Shown in pieces: positions 27,689-37,419 of a stretch of DNA of 64,000 nucleotides. Source of the DNA: Levilactobacillus mulengensis (GTDB lineage Bacteria; Bacillota; Bacilli; Lactobacillales; Lactobacillaceae); assembly GCF_003946045.1 (NCBI RefSeq), contig NZ_RHNW01000001.1:310001-374000 (forward strand). The letters run 5' to 3'. The stretch's first letter is position 1, and each line of letters starts with the position of its first letter. The notes beneath the pieces were generated by a model, which was not told where the DNA came from, did no database searches, and worked only from the letters and a program-made list of their open reading frames with translations. The position numbers and the translations under genes are program-made.

Positions 27689-29952
27689 GACACTTGTGCC
27701 CCTTTAAGTTTAGTTTGCCAATACCCGTGCTTGCCCCGATAAACGTAGCGGATCATCCCGCTCGTTTGGGTACTCACCGCTGGCACCTGGTTCTGCCGCA
27801 GCGTGGTGAGGGTCTCCGCATTCGGATGGCCGTATCGGTTCTGTCGTCCCGCAGAAATAATTGCCCACTTAGGTTTTGCCTGGGCAATAAAGGCTGGGGC
27901 CGACGCCGTTTTGCTTCCGTGATGTCCTAATTTTAACACGTCCGTGTGCAGCTGCGGGTCCGCCGCCAACATTTTCTGCTCGCCGGCCTGGTCCAAATCT
28001 CCCATAAACAGAAAATTCAGGCCGCCAAAGGTTCCCTGTAGCGCTAGGGAGTTTTCATTTTCGGCTGGAGCCGCGTGATCGGGATGCCGCACCAACAGGG
28101 GTTCCGCGCTGCCCACTTGAATGGGTTCAATTTTGACCGGCGTGGCACTATTTTTCAATAAACGTTGCCAACCTGGTTCCGACTCCATCCCCGCGGGAAC
28201 CAAAAGTCGCTTGACCCGTAATTCCTGTAAAAAAGCTGGCAGATCCCCAATGTGATCGGCATCGTGATGCGTCAGATAAAGATCATCCACATGATCGATT
28301 CCCCGACTCTTTAAGTAATTAATATTTGTCCGTTCTGCGCCATACGTGGTCGGCGTTGGCGGGACCCAGTCGGGTTGTGGAAAGCCCAAGCGCCCACCGG
28401 TATCGATCAGGGATATTCGCCGGTTAAAGGGTGTCCGCAACAAAATACTATCCCCTTGACCCACGTCGAAGTAGGCCACCTCACCGGACAGTGGCAAGTG
28501 AATCGCCCCGTAGACCAGCGCATAACTCACCAACAACATCCCAACCCACCGCCGTCGTTGCCGGGGTGCTCGGGTAAACAGCCACCAGGTCCCGGCAAGC
28601 CAGAGCCAAGCCACCCACCACGCCGGTTTGCCAAAGGGCACATTCCCGGGTAACGTGGCCAACCAGGCTAGACCATCGTCTAAGCCTTTCAATAAACCAG
28701 CACACCACCGACTGATACCGGGCAACCAGGGAAATACCACGGTTCCCAGCAACGTCACGGGTAAAATGACGATGGGAAATAACGGCGCTACCAACCAGTT
28801 AGCTAGTAACGTCAGACTGTGCCACTGAAATAACCCACTGAGGAGGCTGGGCAATCCCAGCAATGTGAGGCCGACCTGCCGCCAGGCCTTAGACTCATCC
28901 TTCAGCAAAATCAGCCCTAGGGACAGCCCATAGCTCAACTGACTCCCCAGCTCAAATAATAACCCGGGGTTCACCGCCAGTCCGACCAGAAAGGCCAAGG
29001 CCCACGCATCTAAGGTACTCAGTCGCCAACCTAGGCGTTTACCCGTCAGTTGCAGGCCGCGCATCCAGCAAGCCCTAAGAACACCGCTCCCACTGCCGGC
29101 CAAGATGAAGTAAGCCGGTAAGCCAAGCAGCATCCCCATCTCCCAGTGCTCGCGCTGTAGTCGCAGGTGTACACACAGCCACTCGACCGCCGTCAAAAGT
29201 AGTGCCACGTGGAGCCCCGAAATCGCAAATAAATGGAGTAGGCCTAACCGCTGCATCCCCTGCAGTTCAGCCACCGACTCCGCCGCCTTGGCGCCCGGCA
29301 GCAATCCCAGCGCATAGACGCGTAACGCCCCCGGCAGGCGCTCACAGGCCTGAATGAGCCGCGCTCGCCAATGATGTCCCCAGTCTGTAAACCCCGACGT
29401 CAGCGTCGACTTAGCCCGCTCCCGACTGGTGATGGCCGTAATCTTCAGTGTCTTCACAATTCCCCGGTGCCGCCAGTAAGCCGCACCGTCGAACTGATTA
29501 AAATTTGTGGCCGGCAAAATGCCTTGCTGTTGCCCACTCACCCGCCAGACAGTTGCGTGGCTCTCACGTTGCAATTGATGAAGCTCATCAGCCGTTTTCA
29601 CCGCGCCCCGCACCGTTAAACCTTCGCCAGTCACAACATCTCGAGCGACAAAATAGTAGGCCGCCCCACGCAGGACCACGGCGTCCGGCTGTACCCGTAA
29701 CGTCCGACTGGTCAGCGTCGGGGTCACAAACGGCAGCTGCCGGCGCGTTAGCGTGGCCTGCCGCAACCCCCAGAGCCCACCAAATAAGCCGAGTAAGACC
29801 AACGTCAGTACCCAGATGGACCGCACTCGTAACGTCCAAACGCGGGCCAACATCAGTCCGAGAAGGAGTGTACCGGCCCAGGGATGACCGCCCATGACCA
29901 CGCTTAGTGCCGCCACCGGGAGACTCATAAAGAACCAGCGGTCAGCCGTCAC
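27685..29952 (-). CDS. comEC: DNA internalization-related competence protein ComEC
   Basis: The membrane channel that passes single-stranded DNA into the cell during natural transformation. The 755-residue protein has an N-terminal OB-like region, the multi-pass competence domain (about residues 200-480, including LLHLFAISGLHVALLL), and a C-terminal metallo-beta-lactamase domain with THHDADHIGDL. It appears full length and undamaged. The start is GTG, sharing one base with the comEB stop codon (TAGTG), so translation is likely coupled. Confidence 0.95.
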   Translation of the reverse strand: MTADRWFFMSLPVAALSVVMGGHPWAGTLLLGLMLARVWTLRVRSIWVLTLVLLGLFGGLWGLRQATLTRRQLPFVTPTLTSRTLRVQPDAVVLRGAAYYFVARDVVTGEGLTVRGAVKTADELHQLQRESHATVWRVSGQQQGILPATNFNQFDGAAYWRHRGIVKTLKITAITSRERAKSTLTSGFTDWGHHWRARLIQACERLPGALRVYALGLLPGAKAAESVAELQGMQRLGLLHLFAISGLHVALLLTAVEWLCVHLRLQREHWEMGMLLGLPAYFILAGSGSGVLRACWMRGLQLTGKRLGWRLSTLDAWALAFLVGLAVNPGLLFELGSQLSYGLSLGLILLKDESKAWRQVGLTLLGLPSLLSGLFQWHSLTLLANWLVAPLFPIVILPVTLLGTVVFPWLPGISRWCAGLLKGLDDGLAWLATLPGNVPFGKPAWWVAWLWLAGTWWLFTRAPRQRRRWVGMLLVSYALVYGAIHLPLSGEVAYFDVGQGDSILLRTPFNRRISLIDTGGRLGFPQPDWVPPTPTTYGAERTNINYLKSRGIDHVDDLYLTHHDADHIGDLPAFLQELRVKRLLVPAGMESEPGWQRLLKNSATPVKIEPIQVGSAEPLLVRHPDHAAPAENENSLALQGTFGGLNFLFMGDLDQAGEQKMLAADPQLHTDVLKLGHHGSKTASAPAFIAQAKPKWAIISAGRQNRYGHPNAETLTTLRQNQVPAVSTQTSGMIRYVYRGKHGYWQTKLKGAQVS

Positions 29953-30434
29953 TAATCTTGTTTCGGCTGATCAAACGGCAACGTCGACAGTAAAGCCGGA
30001 TCAACGGTCACTTGATTTAACACCACATGTTTCAACTCGATTAACTTTTGGGCGTACGGGTCATTGTGATAGCTTCGCATATAGGTAATCTTACGAATGC
30101 CGGCCTGCAGCAACATTTTGGTGCATTGGAGACACGGAAAGTCCGTGACATAGATTTCTGCTCCATCCGTTGCCTCGCCAAATTTGGCACACTGTAAGAT
30201 AGCATTCATTTCCGCATGAATCGTCCGGACACAGTGACCGTCAACCATGTAACAGCCCTCGTCTAAACAGTGATCATCGCCCGATACGGACCCGTTATAG
30301 CCCGCTGCGATGATGCGCTTGTCCCGGACCACGGTCGCCCCGACCGACAGCCGGTTACAGGTACTTCGCGTGGAAATCACTAGTGCTTGGAGCATAAAAT
30401 ATTGATCCCAAGGAATCCGTTCTCGTTTCATCAC
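29952..30434 (-). CDS. comEB: ComE operon protein 2, dCMP deaminase family
   Basis: A 160-residue zinc-dependent deoxycytidylate deaminase-type protein. The zinc and proton-shuttle motif HAE is at 73-75 and the PCxxC cysteines are Cys101 and Cys104. A His/Cys cluster (DDHCLDEGCYMVDGHC) precedes them, as in allosteric dCMP deaminases. It deaminates dCMP to dUMP, feeding dTMP synthesis. It lies between comEA and comEC as in Bacillus, where it is not needed for DNA uptake. Confidence 0.93.
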   Translation of the reverse strand: MMKRERIPWDQYFMLQALVISTRSTCNRLSVGATVVRDKRIIAAGYNGSVSGDDHCLDEGCYMVDGHCVRTIHAEMNAILQCAKFGEATDGAEIYVTDFPCLQCTKMLLQAGIRKITYMRSYHNDPYAQKLIELKHVVLNQVTVDPALLSTLPFDQPKQD

Positions 30435-30475
30435 AATTACCCCTTTAGCAATTTTATTTTTCAGTATACCACCAG

Positions 30476-31213
30476 TTAAGACGTCGTGAGTTGATCTTGT
30501 AAATTCGCCACGGTCTTCGCTCCAAAGCCAGGAACCTGGGCCAAATCAGCCACCGTCTGAAAGCTCCCGTGAGCCTCGCGGTAATCAACAATCTTTTGGG
30601 CTTTCTTCTCCCCGATACCGGTTAGCTGTTGCAGGTCTGCCACCGTGGCCGTGTTCAAATTCACCACGGCCGTGGGTTTGTCACTCCCCCCACTGGTAGC
30701 CGTCGCCTGGCTCCCCGGCTTTTGACTGCCGCTACCGGACGCGGTTGCCGGTGCACTACTAGTGGGTGGTTTTTCGCCCTTGATGGGGACGTACAGCTGT
30801 TGCTGGTCGGTCAAACGCGTGGCAAGATTGATCTGTTTCCGATCCGCCCGGCTAGTCAGTCCACCGGCAGCCTTTAACGCATCGGCTACCCGCATATCGG
30901 CGCCAAACTGATAGAGTCCCGGATGGGCGACCGCCCCCTGGACATCCACAAATACCCGGGTATCGTGGCTACTTGCCTGACTGGACTGTCCCATCGACGA
31001 CTGCGTAACCGGTCGGTGGCCACTACTCATAGCCGAGGACTGTTGCATTTGCCCACTCCCGGTTGCGGACGGTATCATGGTCGACTCCGCCGCCTGTGCG
31101 GGTTGTCGCAGGGCTAACCAGCCACCCAGCACCACCACGCTGAGACCAATTGTTAATCCTAGCCACCGTTGCTGGCGACTCAATGCAAACCACCATTCTT
31201 GTATGCGACTCAT
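30476..31213 (-). CDS. comEA: Competence protein ComEA, DNA receptor
   Basis: The membrane-anchored double-stranded DNA receptor for transformation. The 245 residues include one transmembrane segment (about 17-34, WLGLTIGLSVVVLGGWLAL), a Ser/Gln-rich spacer, an SLBB domain (FVDVQGAVAHPGLYQFG, about 88-104 onward), a second low-complexity Ser/Gly/Thr linker, and tandem helix-hairpin-helix motifs at the C-terminus (LNTATVADLQQLTGIGEKKA and VPGFGAKTV). It is first in the comEA-comEB-comEC-holA series. Confidence 0.94.
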   Translation of the reverse strand: MSRIQEWWFALSRQQRWLGLTIGLSVVVLGGWLALRQPAQAAESTMIPSATGSGQMQQSSAMSSGHRPVTQSSMGQSSQASSHDTRVFVDVQGAVAHPGLYQFGADMRVADALKAAGGLTSRADRKQINLATRLTDQQQLYVPIKGEKPPTSSAPATASGSGSQKPGSQATATSGGSDKPTAVVNLNTATVADLQQLTGIGEKKAQKIVDYREAHGSFQTVADLAQVPGFGAKTVANLQDQLTTS

Positions 31214-31285
31214 TTTGCGACCCCCTTTACAGATTAACTGCGTAAACGGGACGCAAATGTTTTTTATTTGGCAACATTTTTTTCA

Positions 31286-31316
31286 AAAATAAAAGGCCGG
31301 AGAAATTCTCCAGCCG
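31286..31316 (-). terminator. Rho-independent terminator after ylbL-like protease gene
   Basis: On the minus strand GGCTGGAGAA pairs with TTCTCCGGCC, followed by a T-rich tract. It separates this block from comEA. Confidence 0.8.
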
Positions 31317-31327
31317 CATCACAAATC

Positions 31328-32377
31328 TTATTTATGTGTCTCCAGGTAATGCACGGCGTCATTAAACGTCTTAACCGGCACGACCTTCATGTCTGGCGCA
31401 TACTTCTTCGCCGTCGCTTTAGCCAATTGGTAATTGGTCTTGTGCTGCTCCTCGTATTTCAACAGGAGCTTCGATGGCTTGACGTACGGCGCAAAGAAGA
31501 CCGTCGCACCAGCACGCTTAGCGGCGATAATTTTCTTATCGATACCGCCAATTTCGCCCACGTTACCGTTGCCATCAACGGTCCCGGTCCCCGCAATCTT
31601 TCGACCGTGACGCAAGTTCTTGCCGGTGACCTGCGAGTAGACCTGCAGACTGAACATCAGCCCACCAGAAGGCCCGCCGATTTGGCCCGCGTCAATGGAG
31701 ACCTTGGGCTTCGCGGTGACCTTAACGTTATCCGTCAGCGTGATGCCGATGCCCGCCTTTTTGGTTGGCAGGCGCATCAGCTTCTTGGTCACCCGTTTCG
31801 TCTGACCATTGTGCTGATAGGTAATGGCTGCCGGTTCCCCCACGGTTTGCTTCTGGATGTAGTGTTGGTACCCGACCATCGAATTAAAATGCCGACCGTT
31901 GACCTTGGTCACGGTGTCACCGACCTTAAGCTTGCCAGCAAATGGCGACTTGTCATCCACACTCAGCACGTAGATTCCCAGATAGCGCCGCGTAACGGGC
32001 TTATGGGCCGCCTGATAGGCCGTATAAATGGATTCATTGATGGCACTCTGCATATAAAAGTCCTGAACCTTGTCATAGGTGGCATTACTTTCGCCCCCGG
32101 TAACATCGTCCACGCCTTCAATGCTGTAGTAAGCGTTTAACTTCGCGTATAAGTACGTGGCCGGACGTGCCTGTGACAGAGCCACGGACGTGATCATATA
32201 CTTGCCCCCATACTTATCGGGATGCCCCGGCATGCTCACAAATGATTTTAAATTATCCGCCTCGCCTGGTCCCTCGATATACTTGGGGAGTGGCAGGAAG
32301 AAAAACGCCAGAATCAGCAGTGAGAGGCCAATCGTTACGATAATTTGCCGCCACTCACGGCGGGTCAATTTCCACAT
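31328..32377 (-). CDS. PDZ/Lon-type membrane protease (YlbL/SepM family)
   Basis: A 349-residue membrane-anchored serine protease. There is one N-terminal transmembrane helix (about 10-30), a PDZ domain (about 130-200; GIYVLSVDDKSPFAGKLKVG), and a Lon-type proteolytic domain with catalytic Ser237 in GGPSGGL and the Lys dyad partner at 281-282 (GIDKKII). SepM of streptococci trims a competence pheromone and B. subtilis YlbL acts in DNA-damage checkpoint recovery; which role applies here is unknown. It starts directly after coaD. Confidence 0.93.
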   Translation of the reverse strand: MWKLTRREWRQIIVTIGLSLLILAFFFLPLPKYIEGPGEADNLKSFVSMPGHPDKYGGKYMITSVALSQARPATYLYAKLNAYYSIEGVDDVTGGESNATYDKVQDFYMQSAINESIYTAYQAAHKPVTRRYLGIYVLSVDDKSPFAGKLKVGDTVTKVNGRHFNSMVGYQHYIQKQTVGEPAAITYQHNGQTKRVTKKLMRLPTKKAGIGITLTDNVKVTAKPKVSIDAGQIGGPSGGLMFSLQVYSQVTGKNLRHGRKIAGTGTVDGNGNVGEIGGIDKKIIAAKRAGATVFFAPYVKPSKLLLKYEEQHKTNYQLAKATAKKYAPDMKVVPVKTFNDAVHYLETHK

Positions 32378-32863
32378 CTACTGTTCACCTTCTAAGCGTG
32401 CGACCATGGCATGGGCCACCACGGGCGGTACTAAATTGGTGAGGTCCCCGCCAAACCGCGCGACTTCCTTCAACAGACTCGAAGAAACGAATTGATACTG
32501 GGGGTCCGCCATCAAGCAAACCGTATCAATGTTATGATCCAGCGTTCGGTTCATCCCCGCAATACCTTGTTCATACTCAAAGTCCACGCTATTGCGAATG
32601 CCCCGGACCAGCACGGTCGCCTGAATCGACTGCATGAAGCTCACCGTCAGGCCACTTTCGACCCGCACACGCACGTTAGGCAAGTCATTCGTGGTCTCTT
32701 CAATAAAGGCCACCCGCTCTGCCGTCGTGAACAGGCCACGCTTAGAGGTATTCTGTCCCACAGCGACGACCAGTTGATCAAAAATCTTGCTGGCGCGAGT
32801 AATCAAATCCAGATGGCCATTGGTCAACGGATCAAAGCTGCCTGGAAAGACCGCAATCGTCAT
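32378..32863 (-). CDS. coaD: Phosphopantetheine adenylyltransferase
   Basis: Catalyses the fourth step of coenzyme A synthesis, joining AMP to 4'-phosphopantetheine. The 161-residue protein begins with FPGSFDPLTNGHLDL, in which TNGH (residues 14-17) is the nucleotidyltransferase signature, and has VRGIRNSVDFEYE and the SSSLLKEVARFGG block. Its ATG overlaps the rsmD stop codon (ATGA), showing translational coupling in the rsmD-coaD-ylbL series. Confidence 0.97.
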   Translation of the reverse strand: MTIAVFPGSFDPLTNGHLDLITRASKIFDQLVVAVGQNTSKRGLFTTAERVAFIEETTNDLPNVRVRVESGLTVSFMQSIQATVLVRGIRNSVDFEYEQGIAGMNRTLDHNIDTVCLMADPQYQFVSSSLLKEVARFGGDLTNLVPPVVAHAMVARLEGEQ

Positions 32864-33423
32864 TCAGCGTCACTTCCCATTCCATAAATGGTCAGCTCGG
32901 TAATCCCGTAGTCCCGGCGTTCAATGAAGTGAAACCCGTCAACGTCATCCGGTAATTTAGCCTGTTGGTCCGTTTCACAGACGATACGAGCCGTTGGCGT
33001 TAACAGATTTAATTCCCGTAACCGCGCCATCTGGGCCACAATTTTTTGTTGGGCGTACGGCGGATCAAAGAAGACCAGGTCGAACTGGTCGCCACGGTCA
33101 GACAACTCTTGCAGCGCCCGGTTCGCGTCGCGTTTTAAAATTTCAAACCGGTCTTCAGCCTTAGTAACCGCCACGTTGTCCTTAATCGTTTGAATTGCCG
33201 CGTACTGGCGGTCAATCAAAACAGCCTGTTCAATCCCGCGGGACACGGCCTCAATACTGAGACCACCGGAGCCGGCAAATAGGTCCAGACTCCGACCGCC
33301 CTCAAAGTAAGGCCCAATAATGTTGAACAGGGCTTCCTTAACTTTATCCGTGGTTGGTCGTGTGGCCATGCCAGGAACGGCCTTCAGCCGCCGGCCACCA
33401 AAATCACCAGCTACAATTCTCAT
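32860..33423 (-). CDS. rsmD: 16S rRNA (guanine(966)-N(2))-methyltransferase RsmD
   Basis: Methylates G966 of 16S rRNA using S-adenosylmethionine. The 187-residue protein has the SAM-binding motif DLFAGSGGLS at 47-56 and the catalytic DPPY at 120-123, and starts MRIVAGDFGGRRLKA. It overlaps ylbG and coaD by 4 bases at each end, so the three are tightly coupled. Confidence 0.96.
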   Translation of the reverse strand: MRIVAGDFGGRRLKAVPGMATRPTTDKVKEALFNIIGPYFEGGRSLDLFAGSGGLSIEAVSRGIEQAVLIDRQYAAIQTIKDNVAVTKAEDRFEILKRDANRALQELSDRGDQFDLVFFDPPYAQQKIVAQMARLRELNLLTPTARIVCETDQQAKLPDDVDGFHFIERRDYGITELTIYGMGSDAE

Positions 33424-33713
33424 TCTTCATCATCCTCTGCTTCAGGGTCTTGGTGGGCCGTCATCTCTTCGGCGACCCCGTTAAACGTTTCACTGATTTC
33501 TGGCCGTGCTGAGGCCACCACGCGCTTGACAAAGCGTAATTGGCTCAACTGGTCCGTTAATTTCTTGACGTCCTCTTGATTGACGTAAAGGACCACGTAA
33601 CGCATCTTCTTTGACACGTACATCACGGTCCCGTAGCGCTTTAGTTGGCGCGTCTGCTTTAAACTATAGGTGTAGACGATCAGACTCTGCCGCGCTTGCA
33701 TTTCAAATGCCAT
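33420..33713 (-). CDS. YlbG family protein (UPF0298/DUF2129)
   Basis: A 97-residue cytosolic protein of the YlbG family, first gene of the ylbG-rsmD-coaD-ylbL run. The conserved segment LIVYTYSLKQTRQLKRYGTV and YVVLYVNQEDVKKL are visible, with an acidic C-terminal tail. YlbG's molecular role is not established; in Bacillus the neighbouring ylbF, not ylbG, is linked to RNase Y. A class A repeat lies about 50 bases upstream. Confidence 0.9.
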   Translation of the reverse strand: MAFEMQARQSLIVYTYSLKQTRQLKRYGTVMYVSKKMRYVVLYVNQEDVKKLTDQLSQLRFVKRVVASARPEISETFNGVAEEMTAHQDPEAEDDEE

Positions 33714-33763
33714 TCGTTCGTCCTCCTTCTTTTACGGGCTAGGCTTGCATGTTAGTCGCCTTA

Positions 33764-33936
33764 CCGGGCGGTGAAAATAAGTCGGAACGCTGTGGGCGGA
33801 CACCCGGAGCCAAAGAACGGTCTCCGGGATCGCTTTGCGCCTCAAAGACCGAGTCACAAAGACGCCAATTTTCTAAGCGATAAATCGCTAAGAGAATTCC
33901 CACGGCTGAACTTATTTTCGCCGCCCTCACGGCTGA
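33764..33936 (+). repeat. Class A structured repeat, copy A2
   Basis: The outer stem is CCGGGCGGTGAAAATAAG with CTTATTTTCGCCGCCC. Inside are the inner stem GCTGTGGG/CCCACGGC and hairpins CCCGGAG/CTCCGGG (loop CCAAAGAACGGT), CTTTG/CAAAG, and AATTTTCTAAGCGAT with its complement. Relative to A1 both strands of each stem have changed. It fills most of the 411-base gap between ftsW-like and ylbG genes; the rest of that gap (33937-34124) shows nothing recognisable. Confidence 0.85.
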
Positions 33937-34124
33937 CACGCAGTTAGCCCGTCAATCACTTGCCTGTCTCTTACTTAATCCACCAAACAATCTATGGCTG
34001 TAACTAACACTAGTTCATCCCATGCAGCACTTTGCTATCGTTTACTACTCAGAAACAATTTGTGTTGTCTCTAATTGCATCAGGAATAGATTAGGCCAAT
34101 GACTCAATACTTATCCCTCACAGC

Positions 34125-35279
34125 TTAATTCGTCATCCGATAACGCTTCTGCCGGGCACTAATGTTCATGACGACCCCCATTACCAGCGCCAGGGTCCAA
34201 GTACTGGAACCCCCGTAACTGATGAACGGGAACGTGACCCCGGTGATTGGGAGGAAGCCTAAGACCCCACCCAAGTTAAACGACGTTTGGACGGCTAAAT
34301 AAGTGGCCGCCCCGTAACATACTAATGACTGATAGGTCGAATTGCTCCGAACCCCGATCAGTACGGTCCGTAAGATAATCACAAAGAGCAATGTCACAAC
34401 GGCCAGTGCCGTGATCAAGCCTAACTCTTCAGTCAAAATAGCCATGATAAAGTCGGTGTTGGGTTCGGGCAGGTACCCCGTCTTTTGGATACTATTTCCC
34501 CAACCAACCCCAAAAATTCCGCCATTACTAATCGCGTAGTAGGAATTAACCAGCTGTTGCCCAACGCCCTGAGCATGCTCAAAGGGGTTCATGAAGGCCA
34601 CGATTCGTTGTAACTGATACGACCCTTTTCCTGCAGACGACGATGCTAACCAGGAAAGCGCCGGCATAACCACAAAAATACCCGCGGCAATGATCCCGGT
34701 AAAAATAATCTTGGCCCAACGTGAGGCGAACCCACTGCTTAAGAACAGGACAAACATGATAGCGCCGTTAATTGCCGCCCCACCTAAATCGGGTTGTTTT
34801 ACAATCAGTGCCAGAATGATAAAACAGACCAGTAGTGGCTGTCGCATTGTGGACCACCAGCTGTATTCTTCCAAGTCATCCTGGCGGTTCGTAATCACAT
34901 TTGATAGCCAGATAATGATATAAAATTTAATGAATTCAGCCGGTTGAATGTTGATGGGCCCCAAGCTGATCCAGCCAGCGGCCCCATTGACGGTTTCGCC
35001 CCTAATCAGCAGGAAGAACAGCGCCCCGTAGGCAAAGTACCCGGCAATCTTTAACAGCCGTCTATTCCGTAACTTATTGATGTTCATCATAATCATGAAC
35101 CCCAGAATGGCTAAACCCAGGAAAACGTATAATGCCTGTTTAATTAAATAACTGCCCGGGCTCCCCCCATTTTGCGTGCCAATGTCGGCACTGGCGGAAT
35201 ACACCATCACAATCCCGAAGACACTCAAAATCAAATAAGGTACCAGTAACCAATAATCTAAATATTTTAACTTTCGCAT
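34125..35279 (-). CDS. ftsW: FtsW/RodA/SpoVE family peptidoglycan polymerase
   Basis: A 384-residue multi-pass SEDS protein with about 10 membrane segments. It starts MRKLKYLDYWLLVPYLILS, has the family's MVYSAS near residue 25 and the C-terminal ITGVTFPFISYGGSSTWTLAL signature. SEDS proteins polymerise lipid II glycan with a class b PBP. FtsW (division) is more likely than RodA from context near typA and ylbG, as in other lactobacilli, but this is not proven. ATG at 35279 is preferred; a TTG six codons earlier is possible. Confidence 0.9.
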   Translation of the reverse strand: MRKLKYLDYWLLVPYLILSVFGIVMVYSASADIGTQNGGSPGSYLIKQALYVFLGLAILGFMIMMNINKLRNRRLLKIAGYFAYGALFFLLIRGETVNGAAGWISLGPINIQPAEFIKFYIIIWLSNVITNRQDDLEEYSWWSTMRQPLLVCFIILALIVKQPDLGGAAINGAIMFVLFLSSGFASRWAKIIFTGIIAAGIFVVMPALSWLASSSAGKGSYQLQRIVAFMNPFEHAQGVGQQLVNSYYAISNGGIFGVGWGNSIQKTGYLPEPNTDFIMAILTEELGLITALAVVTLLFVIILRTVLIGVRSNSTYQSLVCYGAATYLAVQTSFNLGGVLGFLPITGVTFPFISYGGSSTWTLALVMGVVMNISARQKRYRMTN

Positions 35280-35362
35280 ACGATTGATTCGCTCCAAGTC
35301 TACCGCCGTCTAGCGGTAATCGAATGTTTACATTATAGCATAGCTCGCTTATAATTTTGGCA

Positions 35363-35411
35363 CAAAAAAAACGGTAAGGCCCGTGAGTTCCCTCACTGGG
35401 TCTTACCGTTA
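35363..35411 (-). terminator. Rho-independent terminator after typA
   Basis: On the minus strand AACGGTAAGACCC and GGCCTTACCGTT form a long stem extended by GTGAG/CTCAC, followed by eight T residues. Confidence 0.9.
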
Positions 35412-35431
35412 AAATTTATTTAAGGTTTAAA

Positions 35432-37276
35432 TTACTTCCGTGAAGCAGTCTTCCGCTTCTTGGCAGCCTTTTCACGTTCACTGGTGTTCAGAATTTGCTT
35501 CCGAAGACGGACGTGTTCTGGGGTGATTTCACAGTATTCATCTTCGTTGATGAATTCCAGTGATTCTTCCAAGGACATCTTCAAAGGCGACTTAACCTTG
35601 GCGATATCTTCAGAACCAGCGGCACGGACGTTGGTTTGGTTACGACCACGCGTGATGTTGACAGAAATGTCGTTGTCACGGCTGTTTTGGCCAATAATCA
35701 TCCCTTCGTAAACTTCAGTCCCGGCATCAGTAAAGATGAGCCCACGGTCTTGCACAGCCATGATAGCGTAAGTCGTTACCTTACCAGAGTTGATGGAAAC
35801 CAAAGTCCCGTTATGACGACCAGGGTTCCAGTTCTTGATAACTGGCATGTACTTGGAGAACGTGTGGTTCATGATCCCGTATCCACGAGTTAAGGACAGG
35901 AATTCAGTTGAGTAACCGATTAACCCACGTGATGGGGCAATGAAGGTCAAACGCGTTTGACCGTTCCCAACGGCTTCCATGTTCTTCATTTCACCCTTAC
36001 GCTTAGATAAGGTATCGATGATTGAACCGGTGTATTCGTCAGGGGTATCGATTTGAACTGATTCGAATGGTTCGCAACGAACGTTATCGATTGTTCTGTA
36101 GATAACTTCTGGACGAGAAGCTTGCAATTCGTAACCTTCGCGACGCATCGTTTCGATCAAGATGGACAAGTGAAGTTCACCACGACCAGAAACGACCCAG
36201 GCACCAGGATTGTCGGTGTCATCGACACGTAAGGAAACGTCGGTATGCAATTCACGCTTCAAACGTTCTTCGATTTGACGAGACGTCACGAACTTACCTT
36301 CGCGACCAGCAAATGGTGAGTCGTTGGTCCGGAAAGTCATTTGCAGCGTTGGTTCGTCAATCCGTAAGATTGGAAGTGGTTCCAACGTGTCAGGAGCCAC
36401 AACGGTTTCCCCAACGTTGATTTCATCCATCCCAGATACGGCAATCAAGTCACCGGCTTGGGCTTCGTTGATTTCCAAACGCTTCAAACCGAAGAAACCA
36501 AATAACTTGGTAACCCGGAAGTTTTGTTTAGTACCGTCAAGCTTCATAACAGTAACGCTGTCACCAACCTTAACCTTCCCACGGAAGATCCGGCCAATCC
36601 CAATCCGGCCAACGAAATCGTTGTAGTCGAGCATGGCAACTTGGAACTGTAAAGGTTCGTCAGTGTTGTCAATTGGGGCTGGGATGTGCTTGATGATCGT
36701 GTCAAAGACAGGCTTCATCGTGTGTTCTTGTGAGGAGATTTCTGGCTCGTAGCTAGAAGTCCCGTTCATAGCTGAGGCGTAAACCACTGGGAAGTCCAAT
36801 TGGTCTTCGTCCGCACCTAATTCGATGAAGAGGTCTAAGACTTCATCAACGACTTCGGAAGGACGGGCGCCTTCACGGTCAACCTTGTTGATAACCACGA
36901 TTGGGGTTAAGTGTTGATCGAGGGCCTTCTTCAAAACGAAACGGGTTTGTGGCATCGTACCTTCGTAGGCATCGACAACCAACAGAACGCCGTCAACCAT
37001 GCGCATGATCCGTTCCACTTCACCACCAAAGTCGGCGTGTCCTGGGGTATCCAAGATGTTGATTTGCTTGTCGCCGTAACGAACAGCGGTGTTCTTGGAC
37101 AGGATCGTAATGCCCCGTTCCTTTTCGATTGCGTTAGTATCCATGGCACGGTCGTCAATGGCCGTGTGTTCGTCTAACGTATCGGATTGTTTCAGCATTT
37201 CGTTAACCAGGGTCGTCTTCCCGTGGTCAACGTGGGCAATGATGGCAATGTTACGGATATCATCTCTGATTTTCAA
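35432..37276 (-). CDS. typA: Translational GTPase TypA/BipA
   Basis: A ribosome-associated GTPase linked to stress adaptation and 50S assembly. The 614-residue protein begins [20 protein letters not shown] with G1 AHVDHGKT at about 14-21, G3 DTPGHADF, G4 NKVD, EF-G-like domains III and V, and the BipA-specific C-terminal domain. The start is TTG at 37276 because AAAGGAAG lies 8 bases upstream; this matches the usual length of about 612-614 residues. It is a single gene ended by a strong terminator. Confidence 0.97.
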   Translation of the reverse strand: MKIRDDIRNIAIIAHVDHGKTTLVNEMLKQSDTLDEHTAIDDRAMDTNAIEKERGITILSKNTAVRYGDKQINILDTPGHADFGGEVERIMRMVDGVLLVVDAYEGTMPQTRFVLKKALDQHLTPIVVINKVDREGARPSEVVDEVLDLFIELGADEDQLDFPVVYASAMNGTSSYEPEISSQEHTMKPVFDTIIKHIPAPIDNTDEPLQFQVAMLDYNDFVGRIGIGRIFRGKVKVGDSVTVMKLDGTKQNFRVTKLFGFFGLKRLEINEAQAGDLIAVSGMDEINVGETVVAPDTLEPLPILRIDEPTLQMTFRTNDSPFAGREGKFVTSRQIEERLKRELHTDVSLRVDDTDNPGAWVVSGRGELHLSILIETMRREGYELQASRPEVIYRTIDNVRCEPFESVQIDTPDEYTGSIIDTLSKRKGEMKNMEAVGNGQTRLTFIAPSRGLIGYSTEFLSLTRGYGIMNHTFSKYMPVIKNWNPGRHNGTLVSINSGKVTTYAIMAVQDRGLIFTDAGTEVYEGMIIGQNSRDNDISVNITRGRNQTNVRAAGSEDIAKVKSPLKMSLEESLEFINEDEYCEITPEHVRLRKQILNTSEREKAAKKRKTASRK

Positions 37277-37393
37277 GTGTATTTCTTCCTTTCGTGCTTG
37301 GTGAATTAGATGGATCACGGCATGCTTACGTCTGTAAGTACGCTTATTGTAGCGTCAATAGCTGGTAAAGTCCATCCGTATCGGCCAGCCGCA

Positions 37394-37419
37394 TAAAAAA
37401 ACTGTGACAGGGTCACAGT
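37394..37419 (-). terminator. Rho-independent terminator after suhB-like gene
   Basis: On the minus strand CTGTGAC pairs with GTCACAG, followed by seven T residues. The stem overlaps the stop codon of the gene, so termination is extremely close. Confidence 0.85.

Noticed and set aside
27685-27930. Possible extra gene on the plus strand at the comEC/holA junction
   Set aside because: It is only the reverse of comEC and has no ribosome site.
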